NCBI RefSeq assembly: GCF_000012305.1
Contig: NC_007204.1
Location: 1,178,001 to 1,242,000 of the forward strand
DNA from: Psychrobacter arcticus 273-4
GTDB taxonomy: Bacteria; Pseudomonadota; Gammaproteobacteria; Pseudomonadales; Moraxellaceae
Reading direction: 5' to 3'
DNA: 64,000 bases
The stretch's first letter is position 1. Each line of letters opens with the position of its first letter. The notes beneath the pieces are model-generated. The model had not been told where the DNA came from, did no database searches, and worked only from the letters and a program-made list of their open reading frames with translations. This document shows, piece by piece, positions 22,578 to 31,574 of the stretch. Both the position numbers and the translations under genes were made by a program.

Positions 22578-22994
22578 ATGTTTGATGCAGAGCTATCAGG
22601 CGGTGACGAGATAATCAGGCGGCTAGGCGATTTGCGTTTTGATAGTAAAAAGATGCAAAAATTTAGCCGGCTGGCAGGCGCTGAAATGGTCCATCAAACT
22701 GAGGAGCGCTTTTACAATCAGCATGACTTAGAGCGCTCGCCTTGGATTCCGTCACAGCGAGCGATTGCTGATCAAGGCAAAACCTTGCGCGATACCGGTC
22801 GATTGATGGCGTCATTAACTTATGTGGCGCTGCCTGATGGTGTTAAGTGGGGCACAAATGTGGTGTACGCTAAATCAATGCACTACGGCAGACCTGAACT
22901 TAATGTTGCTGGTAGACCGTACATGGGCATGAATGAAAACGACAGAGCATCAGTGCTTAATATTATCAATCGGATTATGGACGTGGACTTATGA
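22578..22994 (+). CDS. Phage virion morphogenesis protein (Mu gpG-like tail completion)
   Basis: 138 aa from the ATG at 22578 (GAGGTG 4 nt upstream; a GTG two codons earlier lies in this SD). FYNQHDLERSPWIPSQRAIADQGKTLRDTGRLMASLTY and VYAKSMHYG...RPYMGMNENDR match phage_tail_S (gpG/gpS). It takes part in joining or completing the tail. Overlaps the next gene by 4 nt. Confidence 0.85.
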   Translation: MFDAELSGGDEIIRRLGDLRFDSKKMQKFSRLAGAEMVHQTEERFYNQHDLERSPWIPSQRAIADQGKTLRDTGRLMASLTYVALPDGVKWGTNVVYAKSMHYGRPELNVAGRPYMGMNENDRASVLNIINRIMDVDL

Positions 22995-23416
22995 ATAATT
23001 ATTTTGCAGTAGGTCTCGGACTAATCGAACACTTGAAAGCTAAGCAATCGGAATGGGGTGTTAAGACAGTTGCTACGGTTGCAAGTATTAGCAAGATTAA
23101 CAAGAACATTACCCCAGCTATTTATGTGGTTAATACTGCTAACAATCCGGTTGATATTGCTAAGCACATTGATAGTCGCGATATGCAGCAATGGACAGTG
23201 ATAGTTGCTGTTAGCGAGCAATCATCGCAGACAGACACGACAGCACTCATGCAAGCATCAGGAGAGCTAATCAGCAAGGTCATCAATCATGTGCAAGGTT
23301 TTGAGGTTGATGACTATCACGATCCATTACAGCGCACAAATACAAGTGGTAGACCGGAGTATGTCAGCACGTTTGCTCTATATCCGTTTACCTTTTCCAC
23401 AAAATTCCAGCCTTAG
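22991..23416 (+). CDS. Mu gp37-like tail terminator candidate
   Basis: 141 aa. LGLIEHLKAKQSEWGVKTVATVA, QQWTVIVAVSEQSSQTDT and a C-terminal YVSTFALYPFTFST agree with the gp37/DUF1834-type proteins that end the tail tube. The location between gpG-like and tail-tube genes supports a terminator role. Start overlaps the gpG stop by 4 nt. Confidence 0.65.
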   Translation: MNNYFAVGLGLIEHLKAKQSEWGVKTVATVASISKINKNITPAIYVVNTANNPVDIAKHIDSRDMQQWTVIVAVSEQSSQTDTTALMQASGELISKVINHVQGFEVDDYHDPLQRTNTSGRPEYVSTFALYPFTFSTKFQP

Positions 23417-23428
23417 AGGACATATAAA

Positions 23429-24175
23429 ATGGCAGTTAACTCGAATCAATCCCACGCCTTCATCGGCAAGGGTAAAATCTTTATGACCCCAATTACCGGC
23501 GCCGTGCGTGGCAAGCCTTTTTGGGTTGGCGTTGCATCCGCCTTATCTTTTGCTCATTCAGTTGCAGACGAAAAAGAATTAATTGAGCATCACTCAGGCA
23601 CCAACCAAGTTTGGGATATGTCAGACGGTACGAAAAAGACTACCGTGTCTTTGACTATTCAAGAGCGTCGTCTTGAAGCGATGCGCGCAGCACTACAAGC
23701 AACCACTGAAACAGTGGTCACCGGTTCGGTGGTAGCAGAACCACACGTTGTCGATGCAATCGGCGACTATGTTTTCTTGAAATATTCACAAGTTAGCGTT
23801 GTGACGGTGACGGATAGTACGGTTACTACCCCTGTCTCTTTAGTCGAAGGTACTGATTATAAGATTGACGCTGAGTACGGTCGTATTGAGATGCTGACCA
23901 CTGGACATGCCAGCCCTCTTAACATTGGTTATAGCTATGGCGCTGCAACTGTCATGAAGCCAATGACTGATAGTGTTGATTTTTATGAGATACGTGTCGA
24001 TGGTATGAATACGGTCGGTCAAAAAGATAAGCAGATCGTAACCGCTTATCGCGTCAAACTTAATCCGGCTGATGCTATTGACTTGATTAACGATGACTTT
24101 GCAGAAATGAAAGTCGAAGGCATAGCATTGTTTGATGAAGTACTTGGTGCAGCTTATGAGATCAAAACTATCTAA
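23429..24175 (+). CDS. Major tail tube protein
   Basis: 248 aa, beta-rich. AVNSNQSHAFIGKGKIFMTP, LIEHHSGTNQVWDMSDGTKKTTVSLTI and EMKVEGIALFDEVLG follow the layout of siphovirus tail tube proteins. GAGGACATATAAA precedes the ATG. Position after the tail terminator and the strong hairpin after it support a highly expressed tube subunit. Confidence 0.75.
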   Translation: MAVNSNQSHAFIGKGKIFMTPITGAVRGKPFWVGVASALSFAHSVADEKELIEHHSGTNQVWDMSDGTKKTTVSLTIQERRLEAMRAALQATTETVVTGSVVAEPHVVDAIGDYVFLKYSQVSVVTVTDSTVTTPVSLVEGTDYKIDAEYGRIEMLTTGHASPLNIGYSYGAATVMKPMTDSVDFYEIRVDGMNTVGQKDKQIVTAYRVKLNPADAIDLINDDFAEMKVEGIALFDEVLGAAYEIKTI

Positions 24176-24208
24176 ATTGGTCTGATTTAAGTTATGCAGT
24201 GTCACAAC

Positions 24209-24239
24209 AAAAGCTCATCTTAATTGGTGGGCTTTTTTT
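24209..24239 (+). terminator. Terminator after the tail tube gene
   Basis: AAAAGCTCATC pairs with GGTGGGCTTTT (two G-T pairs), followed by a T run. Confidence 0.75.
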
Positions 24240-24315
24240 ATTTAATTAAGTGATTGCTTGGCGATTATTTAATTAAATAAAACTTATCTTATCTACAAAT
24301 TAATAGGGTAGTCAT

Positions 24316-24651
24316 ATGAATACTATCACGATCAAAGAATATGACACGCTGCGCATAAGCGGTGAGTATCAAAGCAATGATGGCTCACCACTGAGTTTAG
24401 AGGGCTTAAATATACAGGCAACAATGCGCTCAATGAACAATCAGTACTCGCACATACTTGGCATTGAGATGTCAGATATCGCGCAAGGCAGGTTTGTGCT
24501 AACAAGTCCTGAGCAGCACTTTGTACCAACTCTGTATAAAGTCGATGTATCGTTTTTAGAGACAGCAACTGGCATTCGCGTGACTAATCATGAGACGTTT
24601 AACGTAAAAGTACTGCATAGCGTGACTGTGCCAAGCGGGGTAGTGCTATGA
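24316..24651 (+). CDS. Hypothetical tail-associated protein
   Basis: 111 aa, predicted beta-sandwich (EYDTLRISGEYQSNDGSPLSLEGLNI ... ETFNVKVLHSVTVPSGV). AGGG lies about 8 nt before the ATG and its stop overlaps the collagen-like gene start by 4 nt. Such proteins often anchor receptor-binding parts; assignment uncertain. Confidence 0.5.
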   Translation: MNTITIKEYDTLRISGEYQSNDGSPLSLEGLNIQATMRSMNNQYSHILGIEMSDIAQGRFVLTSPEQHFVPTLYKVDVSFLETATGIRVTNHETFNVKVLHSVTVPSGVVL

Positions 24652-25022
24652 GTCTACTAGTCTTAACGAATAGCACTACGTCGATTAATATCAATCCTCC
24701 AGAGACGGTAGTGCTTAAGGTTGGGCTAACGCCGGCAGGTGCTAAAGGTGACCCGGGTGATGCTGGACCACCAGGTATTCAAGGCGACCCTGTGCCAATC
24801 ACAACTATACTTGGGCAATCAACAACCGAAGCAGTATCACAAAAGCTTTTAACTGATGAGCTAAGTACCACGAACGGCAAAGTAACTACATTAGAAGGCG
24901 TTAGTGGCAAGTTCAAGAATGTGCTAGATAATGCTGTTATAAGCATATGGATAGGTACTCAAGCTGAGCTAGATGCGATAGCAGTGAAAGATGCTGCTGT
25001 AATGTATATGGTGAAAGCATGA
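24648..25022 (+). CDS. Tail protein with collagen-like segment
   Basis: 124 aa. A short Gly-x-y run, GAKGDPGDAGPPGIQGDP (about residues 35-52), is flanked by a beta N-terminus (LVLTNSTTSININPPE) and a C-terminal module ending WIGTQAELDAIAVKDAAVMYMV, which resembles oligomerisation ends of phage tail proteins. Collagen-like runs in phage fibres form trimeric stalks. It overlaps both neighbours by 4 nt. Confidence 0.65.
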   Translation: MSLLVLTNSTTSININPPETVVLKVGLTPAGAKGDPGDAGPPGIQGDPVPITTILGQSTTEAVSQKLLTDELSTTNGKVTTLEGVSGKFKNVLDNAVISIWIGTQAELDAIAVKDAAVMYMVKA

Positions 25023-26227
25023 ATATTAATCATATCCAGATTGGCGCTACGAATATCGTTAAAGCCTACTTAGGTAATACCATTATCTATCAAAAAGTCA
25101 TGGGTTTAGTTTCACTATTCTCAGCTAGTCAGCAGGGGTTTTGGTATGAACCTGCTGACATCACAACTCTATATCAAGATGCAGCAGGTACGGTAGCTAC
25201 TACGCTGGCAGGCGACCCAATTGCATTAGTTAAAGATAAATCTGGTAATAACAATCATGCAGTGCAAACTGTAAGCACTAAACGTTCTGTTTACAACGTT
25301 AATCCATCACGTATCACACTGGATAAAGTGGATGATGAGTTTGTTGTCACTGTACCAACTGGTGGTTGGATAGGGACTATGGTTGTAGGAACTGCAATTG
25401 GAACAGCTTCTTATGAGGTAAATCTACCTGCTGGCAGTTTCTTGCTAGGGCAAAAAGACGCTAAGTTTGATAGAAATATAGTAGGTGTGGTGCTTAGAAA
25501 TAGTTCGTTAACAGAAGTTGAAAAAACATCTACTAAAGATTATTTTATAGGTAAAGGTGCTGTAGATAGTTATGGGGCTGCTACTGATTTTGTTGAATTT
25601 TGGCGTAATTGTACTGAAATTACAGACTTCCCTTTAATTAATACAGTAAACGGTATTAACTTTAGCCTTACTTGGTTGAGCTGCAACAAACTTACCAGTT
25701 TCCCTTTGATTAATACATCAGGGGGTACTAATTTTTATGGTGCTTGGTCAGGTTGTTCTAGACTAACAAGCTTTCCTTTAATTAACACGATATCTGGTAC
25801 TAGCTTTAGTTATGCTTGGCAAGATTGTAACGGTCTAACAAGCTTTCCATTAATCAATACATCAGCTGGTACTAACCTCAGTGGTGCATGGTATAGGTGC
25901 TTTGGGCTAACAAGCTTTCCTCAGATAGATACATCTTCAGGTACTAATTTCTATCAAGCTTGGTCAGGTTGTTCTAGACTAACAAGCTTCCCGTCTAATA
26001 TGTTTGATAACGTAAAAGGCGGTGATTTTACTTACGCGTTTACCAGCACAGCTCTTACCCAAGTATCTATAGACAACATCTTAACATCGTTGGTAACATC
26101 AGGTATTGCAGCGGGTACAAGAAGATTTGACCAATCAGGTGGTTCAGCGCCATCAATAACAGGTACAACAGCAATTGATACATTACGTAGTCGTGGTTGG
26201 ACAGTAACCGTAACAGGAGGTTATTAA
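25019..26227 (+). CDS. Tail protein with BspA-like leucine-rich repeats, candidate receptor-binding protein
   Basis: 402 aa. The N-terminus (MNINHIQIGATNIVKAYLGNTIIY) is of the short phage-adaptor type; residues 45-110 look like a jelly-roll start (PADITTLYQDAAGTVAT). About 190-325 holds six 23-25-residue repeats of the form C-x-x-L-T-S-F-P-L-I-N-T-x-x-G-T-N-F-x-x-A-W. The C-terminus ends RSRGWTVTVTGGY. Such repeats form solvent-exposed surfaces; placed after a collagen-like stalk gene they suggest host recognition. Confidence 0.65.
   Translation: MNINHIQIGATNIVKAYLGNTIIYQKVMGLVSLFSASQQGFWYEPADITTLYQDAAGTVATTLAGDPIALVKDKSGNNNHAVQTVSTKRSVYNVNPSRITLDKVDDEFVVTVPTGGWIGTMVVGTAIGTASYEVNLPAGSFLLGQKDAKFDRNIVGVVLRNSSLTEVEKTSTKDYFIGKGAVDSYGAATDFVEFWRNCTEITDFPLINTVNGINFSLTWLSCNKLTSFPLINTSGGTNFYGAWSGCSRLTSFPLINTISGTSFSYAWQDCNGLTSFPLINTSAGTNLSGAWYRCFGLTSFPQIDTSSGTNFYQAWSGCSRLTSFPSNMFDNVKGGDFTYAFTSTALTQVSIDNILTSLVTSGIAAGTRRFDQSGGSAPSITGTTAIDTLRSRGWTVTVTGGY
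25590..26000 (+). repeat. Six imperfect about 72-bp coding repeats
   Basis: Each unit contains a form of CTAACAAGCTTTCCTTTAAT and GGTACTAA. A stretch GGTTGTTCTAGACTAACAAG is identical in two non-adjacent units (near 25749 and 25969), evidence of recent duplication or conversion. Confidence 0.8.
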
Positions 26228-26228
26228 G

Positions 26229-26480
26229 ATGAAATTATCACAATACATAATTGAGCTACAAAAAATGCAGGCTGAACACGGTGACATAGAGGTGCTTTAT
26301 GTTGATGATGTTGGGTGGGCAGATGAAAACTATAACTCACTTGAGGATGTACCTACAGTAACTTACTTTGAAAATCTAGAGAGAGATATGGGTAAGGAGT
26401 GCGCTAAAATGATTCATGACGAAAATAAACTACCCCCCAATCACGCATACACGCCTGCGTATATTATGCAAGGGTACTAA
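26229..26480 (+). CDS. Hypothetical phage protein
   Basis: 83 aa. A very good SD (AGGAGG) precedes the ATG and lies at the end of the fibre gene. The sequence starts MKLSQYIIELQKMQAEHGDI, then EVLYVDDVGWADENY. Similar short proteins are scattered in phage genomes; function unknown. Confidence 0.6.
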   Translation: MKLSQYIIELQKMQAEHGDIEVLYVDDVGWADENYNSLEDVPTVTYFENLERDMGKECAKMIHDENKLPPNHAYTPAYIMQGY

Positions 26481-26482
26481 AG

Positions 26483-26875
26483 ATGACGGAATATACGCAC
26501 AGAATGACATTAGTAGTACCTGAGTTGCTGATGCCTCAAGCGAATCAACTCGCACTCATAGCAGGCGAGAGTCCTGATGACGTGAATACATTTACACAAG
26601 CTGACTGGCAAGATACATCAGGTAATCTATACGCTGTCTGTAGCACTGTAGTTAAGCCAATTGTACTTAGTTTACTGACTACACCCATTGCTGATAGTAC
26701 GTTAACAGCAGAGGGTGCGGATGCTGTACTAGCTCAAGAGGCTATGGATAAATTGGTTGTTTATGCTGGAGGTGTATTGGCAGCAGTAGATAAAATCATT
26801 GTCGGGATAGATATTGACCCTGATGAGTTGTTTGGTGCGGTTGGTTTGAGTGCAGTGGAAATGATTGGCGTTTGA
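26483..26875 (+). CDS. Hypothetical tail-region protein
   Basis: 130 aa, acidic (MTEYTHRMTLVVPELLMPQANQLALIAGES ... DIDPDELFGAVGLSAVEMIGV, outline). It starts 2 nt after the preceding stop. The N-terminal hydrophobic strand pattern and length recall small tail-fibre accessory proteins, but I cannot name a family. Confidence 0.5.
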   Translation: MTEYTHRMTLVVPELLMPQANQLALIAGESPDDVNTFTQADWQDTSGNLYAVCSTVVKPIVLSLLTTPIADSTLTAEGADAVLAQEAMDKLVVYAGGVLAAVDKIIVGIDIDPDELFGAVGLSAVEMIGV

Positions 26876-26938
26876 TGATTATTTTATTTAACTAAGTCAT
26901 TACGCGGTGATGGCTTACTCAAATAAAAAGGACTGATT

Positions 26939-27370
26939 ATGCGTACTAATGCACAAACAAAGCTGACAAATACAGTGACCAATGCGGTTATCGTCTTATC
27001 GGATAGCCTTTACCCAGAGGGCGAACATGACTGGTCGCCAGTAGTATCTAGCACTAAGTATGCGCTAGACGGCACTATGATTGTCGAGCAGTCAGTAAGG
27101 CAGGCAGGCAAGCCGTACGTGATGCAAGCGCCTGATGGACATGGCGTACTATCACGAGCAACGGTTAATGCGCTCAAAGCTGAGCGTGACAAGCTGGGTT
27201 CGAACTTTTGGCTAGACTATCTAGCAGATGGAGCGGTTAAGCGCGTAAAGGTCATGTTTGACACCACAGGCGAAGCAATTAATGCAACGCCGATCAAGGG
27301 CAGTACAAGCCCGAAATTGACCGATTACTACAATGTAACGCTTAGATTTTTAGAGATACCAAGCGTGTAA
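26939..27370 (+). CDS. Hypothetical tail protein
   Basis: 143 aa, beta-rich (STKYALDGTMIVEQSVRQAG, NATPIKGSTSPKLTDYYNVTLRFLEIPS). AAAAAGGACTGATT precedes the ATG. Its C-terminal DYYNVTLRFLE resembles minor tail proteins that bind tube ends. No family recognised with certainty. Confidence 0.5.
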   Translation: MRTNAQTKLTNTVTNAVIVLSDSLYPEGEHDWSPVVSSTKYALDGTMIVEQSVRQAGKPYVMQAPDGHGVLSRATVNALKAERDKLGSNFWLDYLADGAVKRVKVMFDTTGEAINATPIKGSTSPKLTDYYNVTLRFLEIPSV

Positions 27371-27408
27371 ATGCTATAATTGGTTATAATTTACAAAGAG
27401 TTATAGCT

Positions 27409-27699
27409 ATGAGTAATTTAAGGTACGTAATAGGATATGAGTCTGATGGAGACTTAAAAACACTAACCGAAAATGACAGTATCCTGCTTGCTAAGCACTC
27501 AAACGGCAAGAGCAGTATTAACCCAGATATGCTTAAAATAATATACTTTGATAATAAAGAGTCAGCTATAAAAGAGGCGGCATCGTGGGGTCATGAGGTA
27601 AATGGGTATCAACTAATGATATATACTTGCGATGAAAACCCCCTTCATGCATCGATAGAAAAAGTGAAGGCTACGGGTGAATTTACAATAAAACCTTAA
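27409..27699 (+). CDS. Hypothetical phage protein
   Basis: 96 aa (MSNLRYVIGYESDGDLKTLT ... KATGEFTIKP). Two TATAAT-like boxes lie 20-40 bp upstream (around 27374 and 27385) but no good -35. Soluble. Possibly an independently expressed insertion in the tail region. Unknown. Confidence 0.45.
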   Translation: MSNLRYVIGYESDGDLKTLTENDSILLAKHSNGKSSINPDMLKIIYFDNKESAIKEAASWGHEVNGYQLMIYTCDENPLHASIEKVKATGEFTIKP

Positions 27700-27746
27700 G
27701 CGCAAATAGCTAGACTAAAAACTTAATAGCGAGTTTGGAGGCGATG

Positions 27747-27938
27747 ATGAGCGATATTTTATCGTGCTTACCGCAATCGAAACACTTATTAGATTTATAT
27801 GGCGATGTGAGCGATGTAGGTCTAATTAGCCGGATGGAGCGCCCAAAAGCATTGATTGATCATATATGGGAGACGCCCGAATACGACTTTTCGGAAAATG
27901 CGCCTATGTATATAAAAGCAAGAGTAAGTGAATTATGA
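27747..27938 (+). CDS. Hypothetical 63-aa phage protein
   Basis: It starts MSDILSCLPQSKHLLDLYGD; ATG at 27747 is chosen because GGAGG (27737-27741) lies 5 nt upstream, although ATG 27744 and an upstream TTG are in frame. The sequence recalls small phage proteins with LISRMERPKALIDHIWETPE. Followed by a terminator. Confidence 0.5.
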   Translation: MSDILSCLPQSKHLLDLYGDVSDVGLISRMERPKALIDHIWETPEYDFSENAPMYIKARVSEL

Positions 27939-27975
27939 ACTATTAGTAATAAAACCTAATAAGTAAAAAACACAG

Positions 27976-27998
27976 CCCACCTACACGGTGGGTTTTTT
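27976..27998 (+). terminator. Terminator-like hairpin
   Basis: CCCACC/GGTGGG stem, loop TACAC, six Ts, just upstream of the large structural gene. Confidence 0.75.
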
Positions 27999-28025
27999 AA
28001 TGCCTAAATTTGACGGATGACAACA

Positions 28026-31000
28026 ATGGCGATTACTCAAAACGATTTAGAGATACTAAAATCCGAGATTATGGCTGACACGCCAGACGGCGGCGGACTG
28101 CCAACGGGTATCGCTGTCATTGATGGCGTATCTAACAACTTATTTCCTGACGTATCGGACATTGACCGCTTAATTGGTCGCGTGCGTCTTCGCAAGGTCT
28201 CGCTAGCAGTCAAGACGGCTAATGCTGACTTATTGCAAGCGACGCGCATGCTATTCACTGAACTGCCAGCAAATCCGAATATCAGCGTCTTTGCCTTTAA
28301 AGCGACTAGCTTTGCAGATAGACGGGTTGATGCTCAAAACAAGATTGAGAGCTATCTAGCATTTGGCACTAAGTGGGCAGGACATTTGCTTGAGACTCAA
28401 TTAGCAGGTCAACGCGTCATTCAGATATCACTTGATAAAGGCGATGCGATACCAGCTATTGATAAGCCACTTGTATTGATACAAAACGAAGGTCAGTCAG
28501 ACGAGTTTTATCAGTACATTCGACCAACCAAGGTTGACACGGTTGAGCGACGTTTTCAGGTAACGCTGGATAAGACAGTGACACGTATCATCGTCACTAT
28601 TGAGTTTGGTGATACGCTAACCAAAACATTTACAGGCTTAACTGTACCTGAGTTTTATAACAGTATAAGCACTAGCCGGCGCGCTATTTTACGTGAAGCA
28701 CGTGTTGCTGATGCTGCTAAGTATTACAGCGCGTCACGATTGGCTGAGCCGGTAATAGCCATGCAATCGCGTCAAGTGGTGGTCAATTCGATTTATACGC
28801 AAGTTGTGCCATCCACGCAAGTTGAAACGCCGTTGCTACAAGTAGACCCTGTTAATCAAGGCACGTCACAAGCGGTTGGTACTAACACCATACTTATTAA
28901 TAAAACCATCAGTGCGACTGCTAATACCAGCTTTAACTTAACCAGTGGCGTTGCTATGGGCTCGCTAACACTGACGGTTGCTGATATCACACTGACAGAC
29001 ACTAAAGGCGAGCTACGCACGGCGCTAGGCGTGTCGTACGGCGCGATTAACTACGGTACAGGTCAAGTGACTTGGTACAGTAATATGAATAAAGGTCAGG
29101 TGGCGGTAACAGGTAGCTATAAACCTGCCTCGGATATTACCCGTGTCGCTCAAACTGATTATCAAATAGTCGGTGGCAATGCAGGTTATAACTATGTTCG
29201 TGAGCTAGGTACTGAACCGTTAGCAGGTAGCTTAAAGGTTAGCTATGTTGTGCAGGGTTCTGTTTATAACGTGACCGACGATGGACATGGTAATTTAGTC
29301 GATTTGAGTGGTAACGGTCGCGGCACAGTAACAGGCAGAACAGTGCTATTAACGACGGCCGCAATCCCTGACACTGACAGCTATATCATCTATAGTTTCG
29401 GCGTTGATCTAGATACTACGAAGATAGCTGACAAGGTTTTATCACCTGCTTATCATATTATTACGATACCCGATGGCATGCCAGCCAGTATCACAGTGAC
29501 GTGGGGAGTTGGTAAGACAGCAACGGTGACAAACGGTGTTATAACTGGCGATGCGACTGGCTCGCTGTCCGGCAATCGATTGCTATTGGCACCAAATATT
29601 ACCGTCGACAAAGGTACTGAGTTTACATTATCGTACAGCCGTCCATTGCCGGCATCGGCGCTCAGTTATAGCGACACCCAAGCAGGTCGAGTACTGTCAT
29701 TCAATATGGGCGGGGCGATTACGAAAGGTCAAGTAAGACTGGATATCAATACTAGCCAAGGTTTATTTTTAAACGTGGTATTGAGTACAGTTGCAAATTC
29801 TAATGCACTTGTCGTGTCGTCTGTGTCTAAGTCCAACTATGACATACCCGTGAATGCAGGCGAAGTTGATCCAAGACTGAGTTTTGTGATTGAATCGAGC
29901 AACGTCGATAAGCTGACAGGCAAGATTGACTTAACATTCTCAGTCAAAATAACGACTAAATTTACTTATATTGTGCATCGTAGCTTCTTTCGGTCCGATT
30001 ACACGAAGACTGTATATAAAAATAACTATCCCGTAATAACGTCAACAGGTATTAATGCTGTCGCTGTTAAAGATGACCTTGTTGAGACTATCAATAGCAC
30101 AGTCATTGTACAAGACATGCTAGCGTCATTAATCACTGGTCAGTCGCAATCGCTATTAGCTGGCTCAGTATTTCTTAACGCGATGGGTGCAAGTATTAAT
30201 GATAAAAATGGCGTACTTTATAGCGGCGATGTTGCGGTTGGCAGTGTTGATTACGGCGCCGGCTTAGCGACACTAACAAATTGGACTGCTGCTGCTATCA
30301 ATAAAGTCACGGCAACGTCATTAGTGGTACAAGAAGCCCCGTTGCCGGTGGCAAATATCATCTTTAGAACGCCAAGCGCACCGCTTAAAGAAGCGTCTTT
30401 CCAGATGAATGTAACGCTTGACAATGGCACGGTTATGTCGCTGTCAACAGACGCGCAAGGCGGTATTACTGGCAGCGCATATGCACATGGTCAAGTTGAT
30501 TTTAAATCAGGTGTGATAGCACTGTATTTTTACGAAAAGTTAAAAGTGGCTGATAACCCAACTGTCATTAATGAGCCATGGTATGCCGCCACTAATATCT
30601 ATGCTGAAGGCGGTTTTGATTACATTAATAGACCGATTGACGTTAAGCCGGACTCAATCCGCTATAACGCAGTTGCTTATAGTTATTTGCCGCTTGATAA
30701 AGAATTGATTGGACTGGACCCAGTACGCTTGCCTACCGATGGTCGTGTGCCATTTGTACGTAAAGGTGACTCGATAGCGATTACTGAGCTTAAAACAATG
30801 GTGCTACCGACCAATGCGCCCAATGATACGTTTAACTTAGGGTTTACGCGGCTATCTGATGTCAATGTGGTTGATAGCACAGGTAAAAAGGTTAGCTTTG
30901 ATTATCTTGATATCGACCTTGACGCAGGCGTCTTGACGCTTAACGCTTTGTTTGATATGACGCTTTATACCGCGCCACTGACTGCTAAATTCCGCATTAT

Positions 31001-31571
31001 GGATATCGCGCTAGTCATTGAGACAGACATATCAGGTCGTGTGACACTATCGACCGTTATCACGCATAATTACAGTACAGCGGCAGTATTTAGCTCAATG
31101 CTGCTGGCAGGTGACATGCAATCGCGTGCGTACGGTGTGTTTAGTCAAAAATCATGGGGTAGTGTGTTTAGCGATACATTGCTTGGCGATGCGGCAACGT
31201 CACAGCTGCAAGTGACTAACAACCCTATTGTCGTGACTAATCGTGATGCAATCGAAGAACGCTGGGCGCTAGTGTTTACCGGATCAACATCATTTAGGAT
31301 TATCGGGCAAACAGTTGGTGAGATTGGCGTTGGCTCAACAGGAACGGTAACAAGCCCATTAAACCCGATGACATTACAGCCTTATTTTACGATACCTGTA
31401 GAAGCATGGGGTAGTGGTTGGGCTGCTAATAATGTGGTGCGATTTAATACGGTAGCAGCTAAATATCCGGTGTGGATAGGTAACGCGATACAGCAGCACA
31501 CAGGTAGTAGTGCTGATAATTATGATTTTACGATTGGCTATCACGCCAACATTGATAGAAATAGAGGGTAA
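28026..31571 (+). CDS. Large virion structural protein of the tail tip region
   Basis: 1181 aa from ATG 28026 (weak GGA about 8 nt upstream; an ATG three codons earlier is equally possible). Almost entirely beta-strand, without membrane segments. A motif of the type V-D-Y-G-x-G-x-x-T-L recurs at least four times (INYGTGQVTWY, VDYGAGLATLT, VDFKSGVIALYF, IDLDAGVLTLNA), each apparently ending a beta domain. The position between tail tube and hub-like genes suggests a baseplate or central tip protein. No family recognised. Confidence 0.6.
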   Translation: MAITQNDLEILKSEIMADTPDGGGLPTGIAVIDGVSNNLFPDVSDIDRLIGRVRLRKVSLAVKTANADLLQATRMLFTELPANPNISVFAFKATSFADRRVDAQNKIESYLAFGTKWAGHLLETQLAGQRVIQISLDKGDAIPAIDKPLVLIQNEGQSDEFYQYIRPTKVDTVERRFQVTLDKTVTRIIVTIEFGDTLTKTFTGLTVPEFYNSISTSRRAILREARVADAAKYYSASRLAEPVIAMQSRQVVVNSIYTQVVPSTQVETPLLQVDPVNQGTSQAVGTNTILINKTISATANTSFNLTSGVAMGSLTLTVADITLTDTKGELRTALGVSYGAINYGTGQVTWYSNMNKGQVAVTGSYKPASDITRVAQTDYQIVGGNAGYNYVRELGTEPLAGSLKVSYVVQGSVYNVTDDGHGNLVDLSGNGRGTVTGRTVLLTTAAIPDTDSYIIYSFGVDLDTTKIADKVLSPAYHIITIPDGMPASITVTWGVGKTATVTNGVITGDATGSLSGNRLLLAPNITVDKGTEFTLSYSRPLPASALSYSDTQAGRVLSFNMGGAITKGQVRLDINTSQGLFLNVVLSTVANSNALVVSSVSKSNYDIPVNAGEVDPRLSFVIESSNVDKLTGKIDLTFSVKITTKFTYIVHRSFFRSDYTKTVYKNNYPVITSTGINAVAVKDDLVETINSTVIVQDMLASLITGQSQSLLAGSVFLNAMGASINDKNGVLYSGDVAVGSVDYGAGLATLTNWTAAAINKVTATSLVVQEAPLPVANIIFRTPSAPLKEASFQMNVTLDNGTVMSLSTDAQGGITGSAYAHGQVDFKSGVIALYFYEKLKVADNPTVINEPWYAATNIYAEGGFDYINRPIDVKPDSIRYNAVAYSYLPLDKELIGLDPVRLPTDGRVPFVRKGDSIAITELKTMVLPTNAPNDTFNLGFTRLSDVNVVDSTGKKVSFDYLDIDLDAGVLTLNALFDMTLYTAPLTAKFRIMDIALVIETDISGRVTLSTVITHNYSTAAVFSSMLLAGDMQSRAYGVFSQKSWGSVFSDTLLGDAATSQLQVTNNPIVVTNRDAIEERWALVFTGSTSFRIIGQTVGEIGVGSTGTVTSPLNPMTLQPYFTIPVEAWGSGWAANNVVRFNTVAAKYPVWIGNAIQQHTGSSADNYDFTIGYHANIDRNRG

Positions 31572-31574
31572 GTT

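Noticed and set aside
14502..24175. A Mu-like transposable phage
   Set aside because: Mu-like structural genes only; no transposase A/B genes, and a tyrosine integrase is present.
25590..26000. CRISPR array because of evenly spaced repeats
   Set aside because: Repeats are imperfect, in frame and encode an LRR-like protein; no true spacers. I saw no CRISPR array elsewhere.
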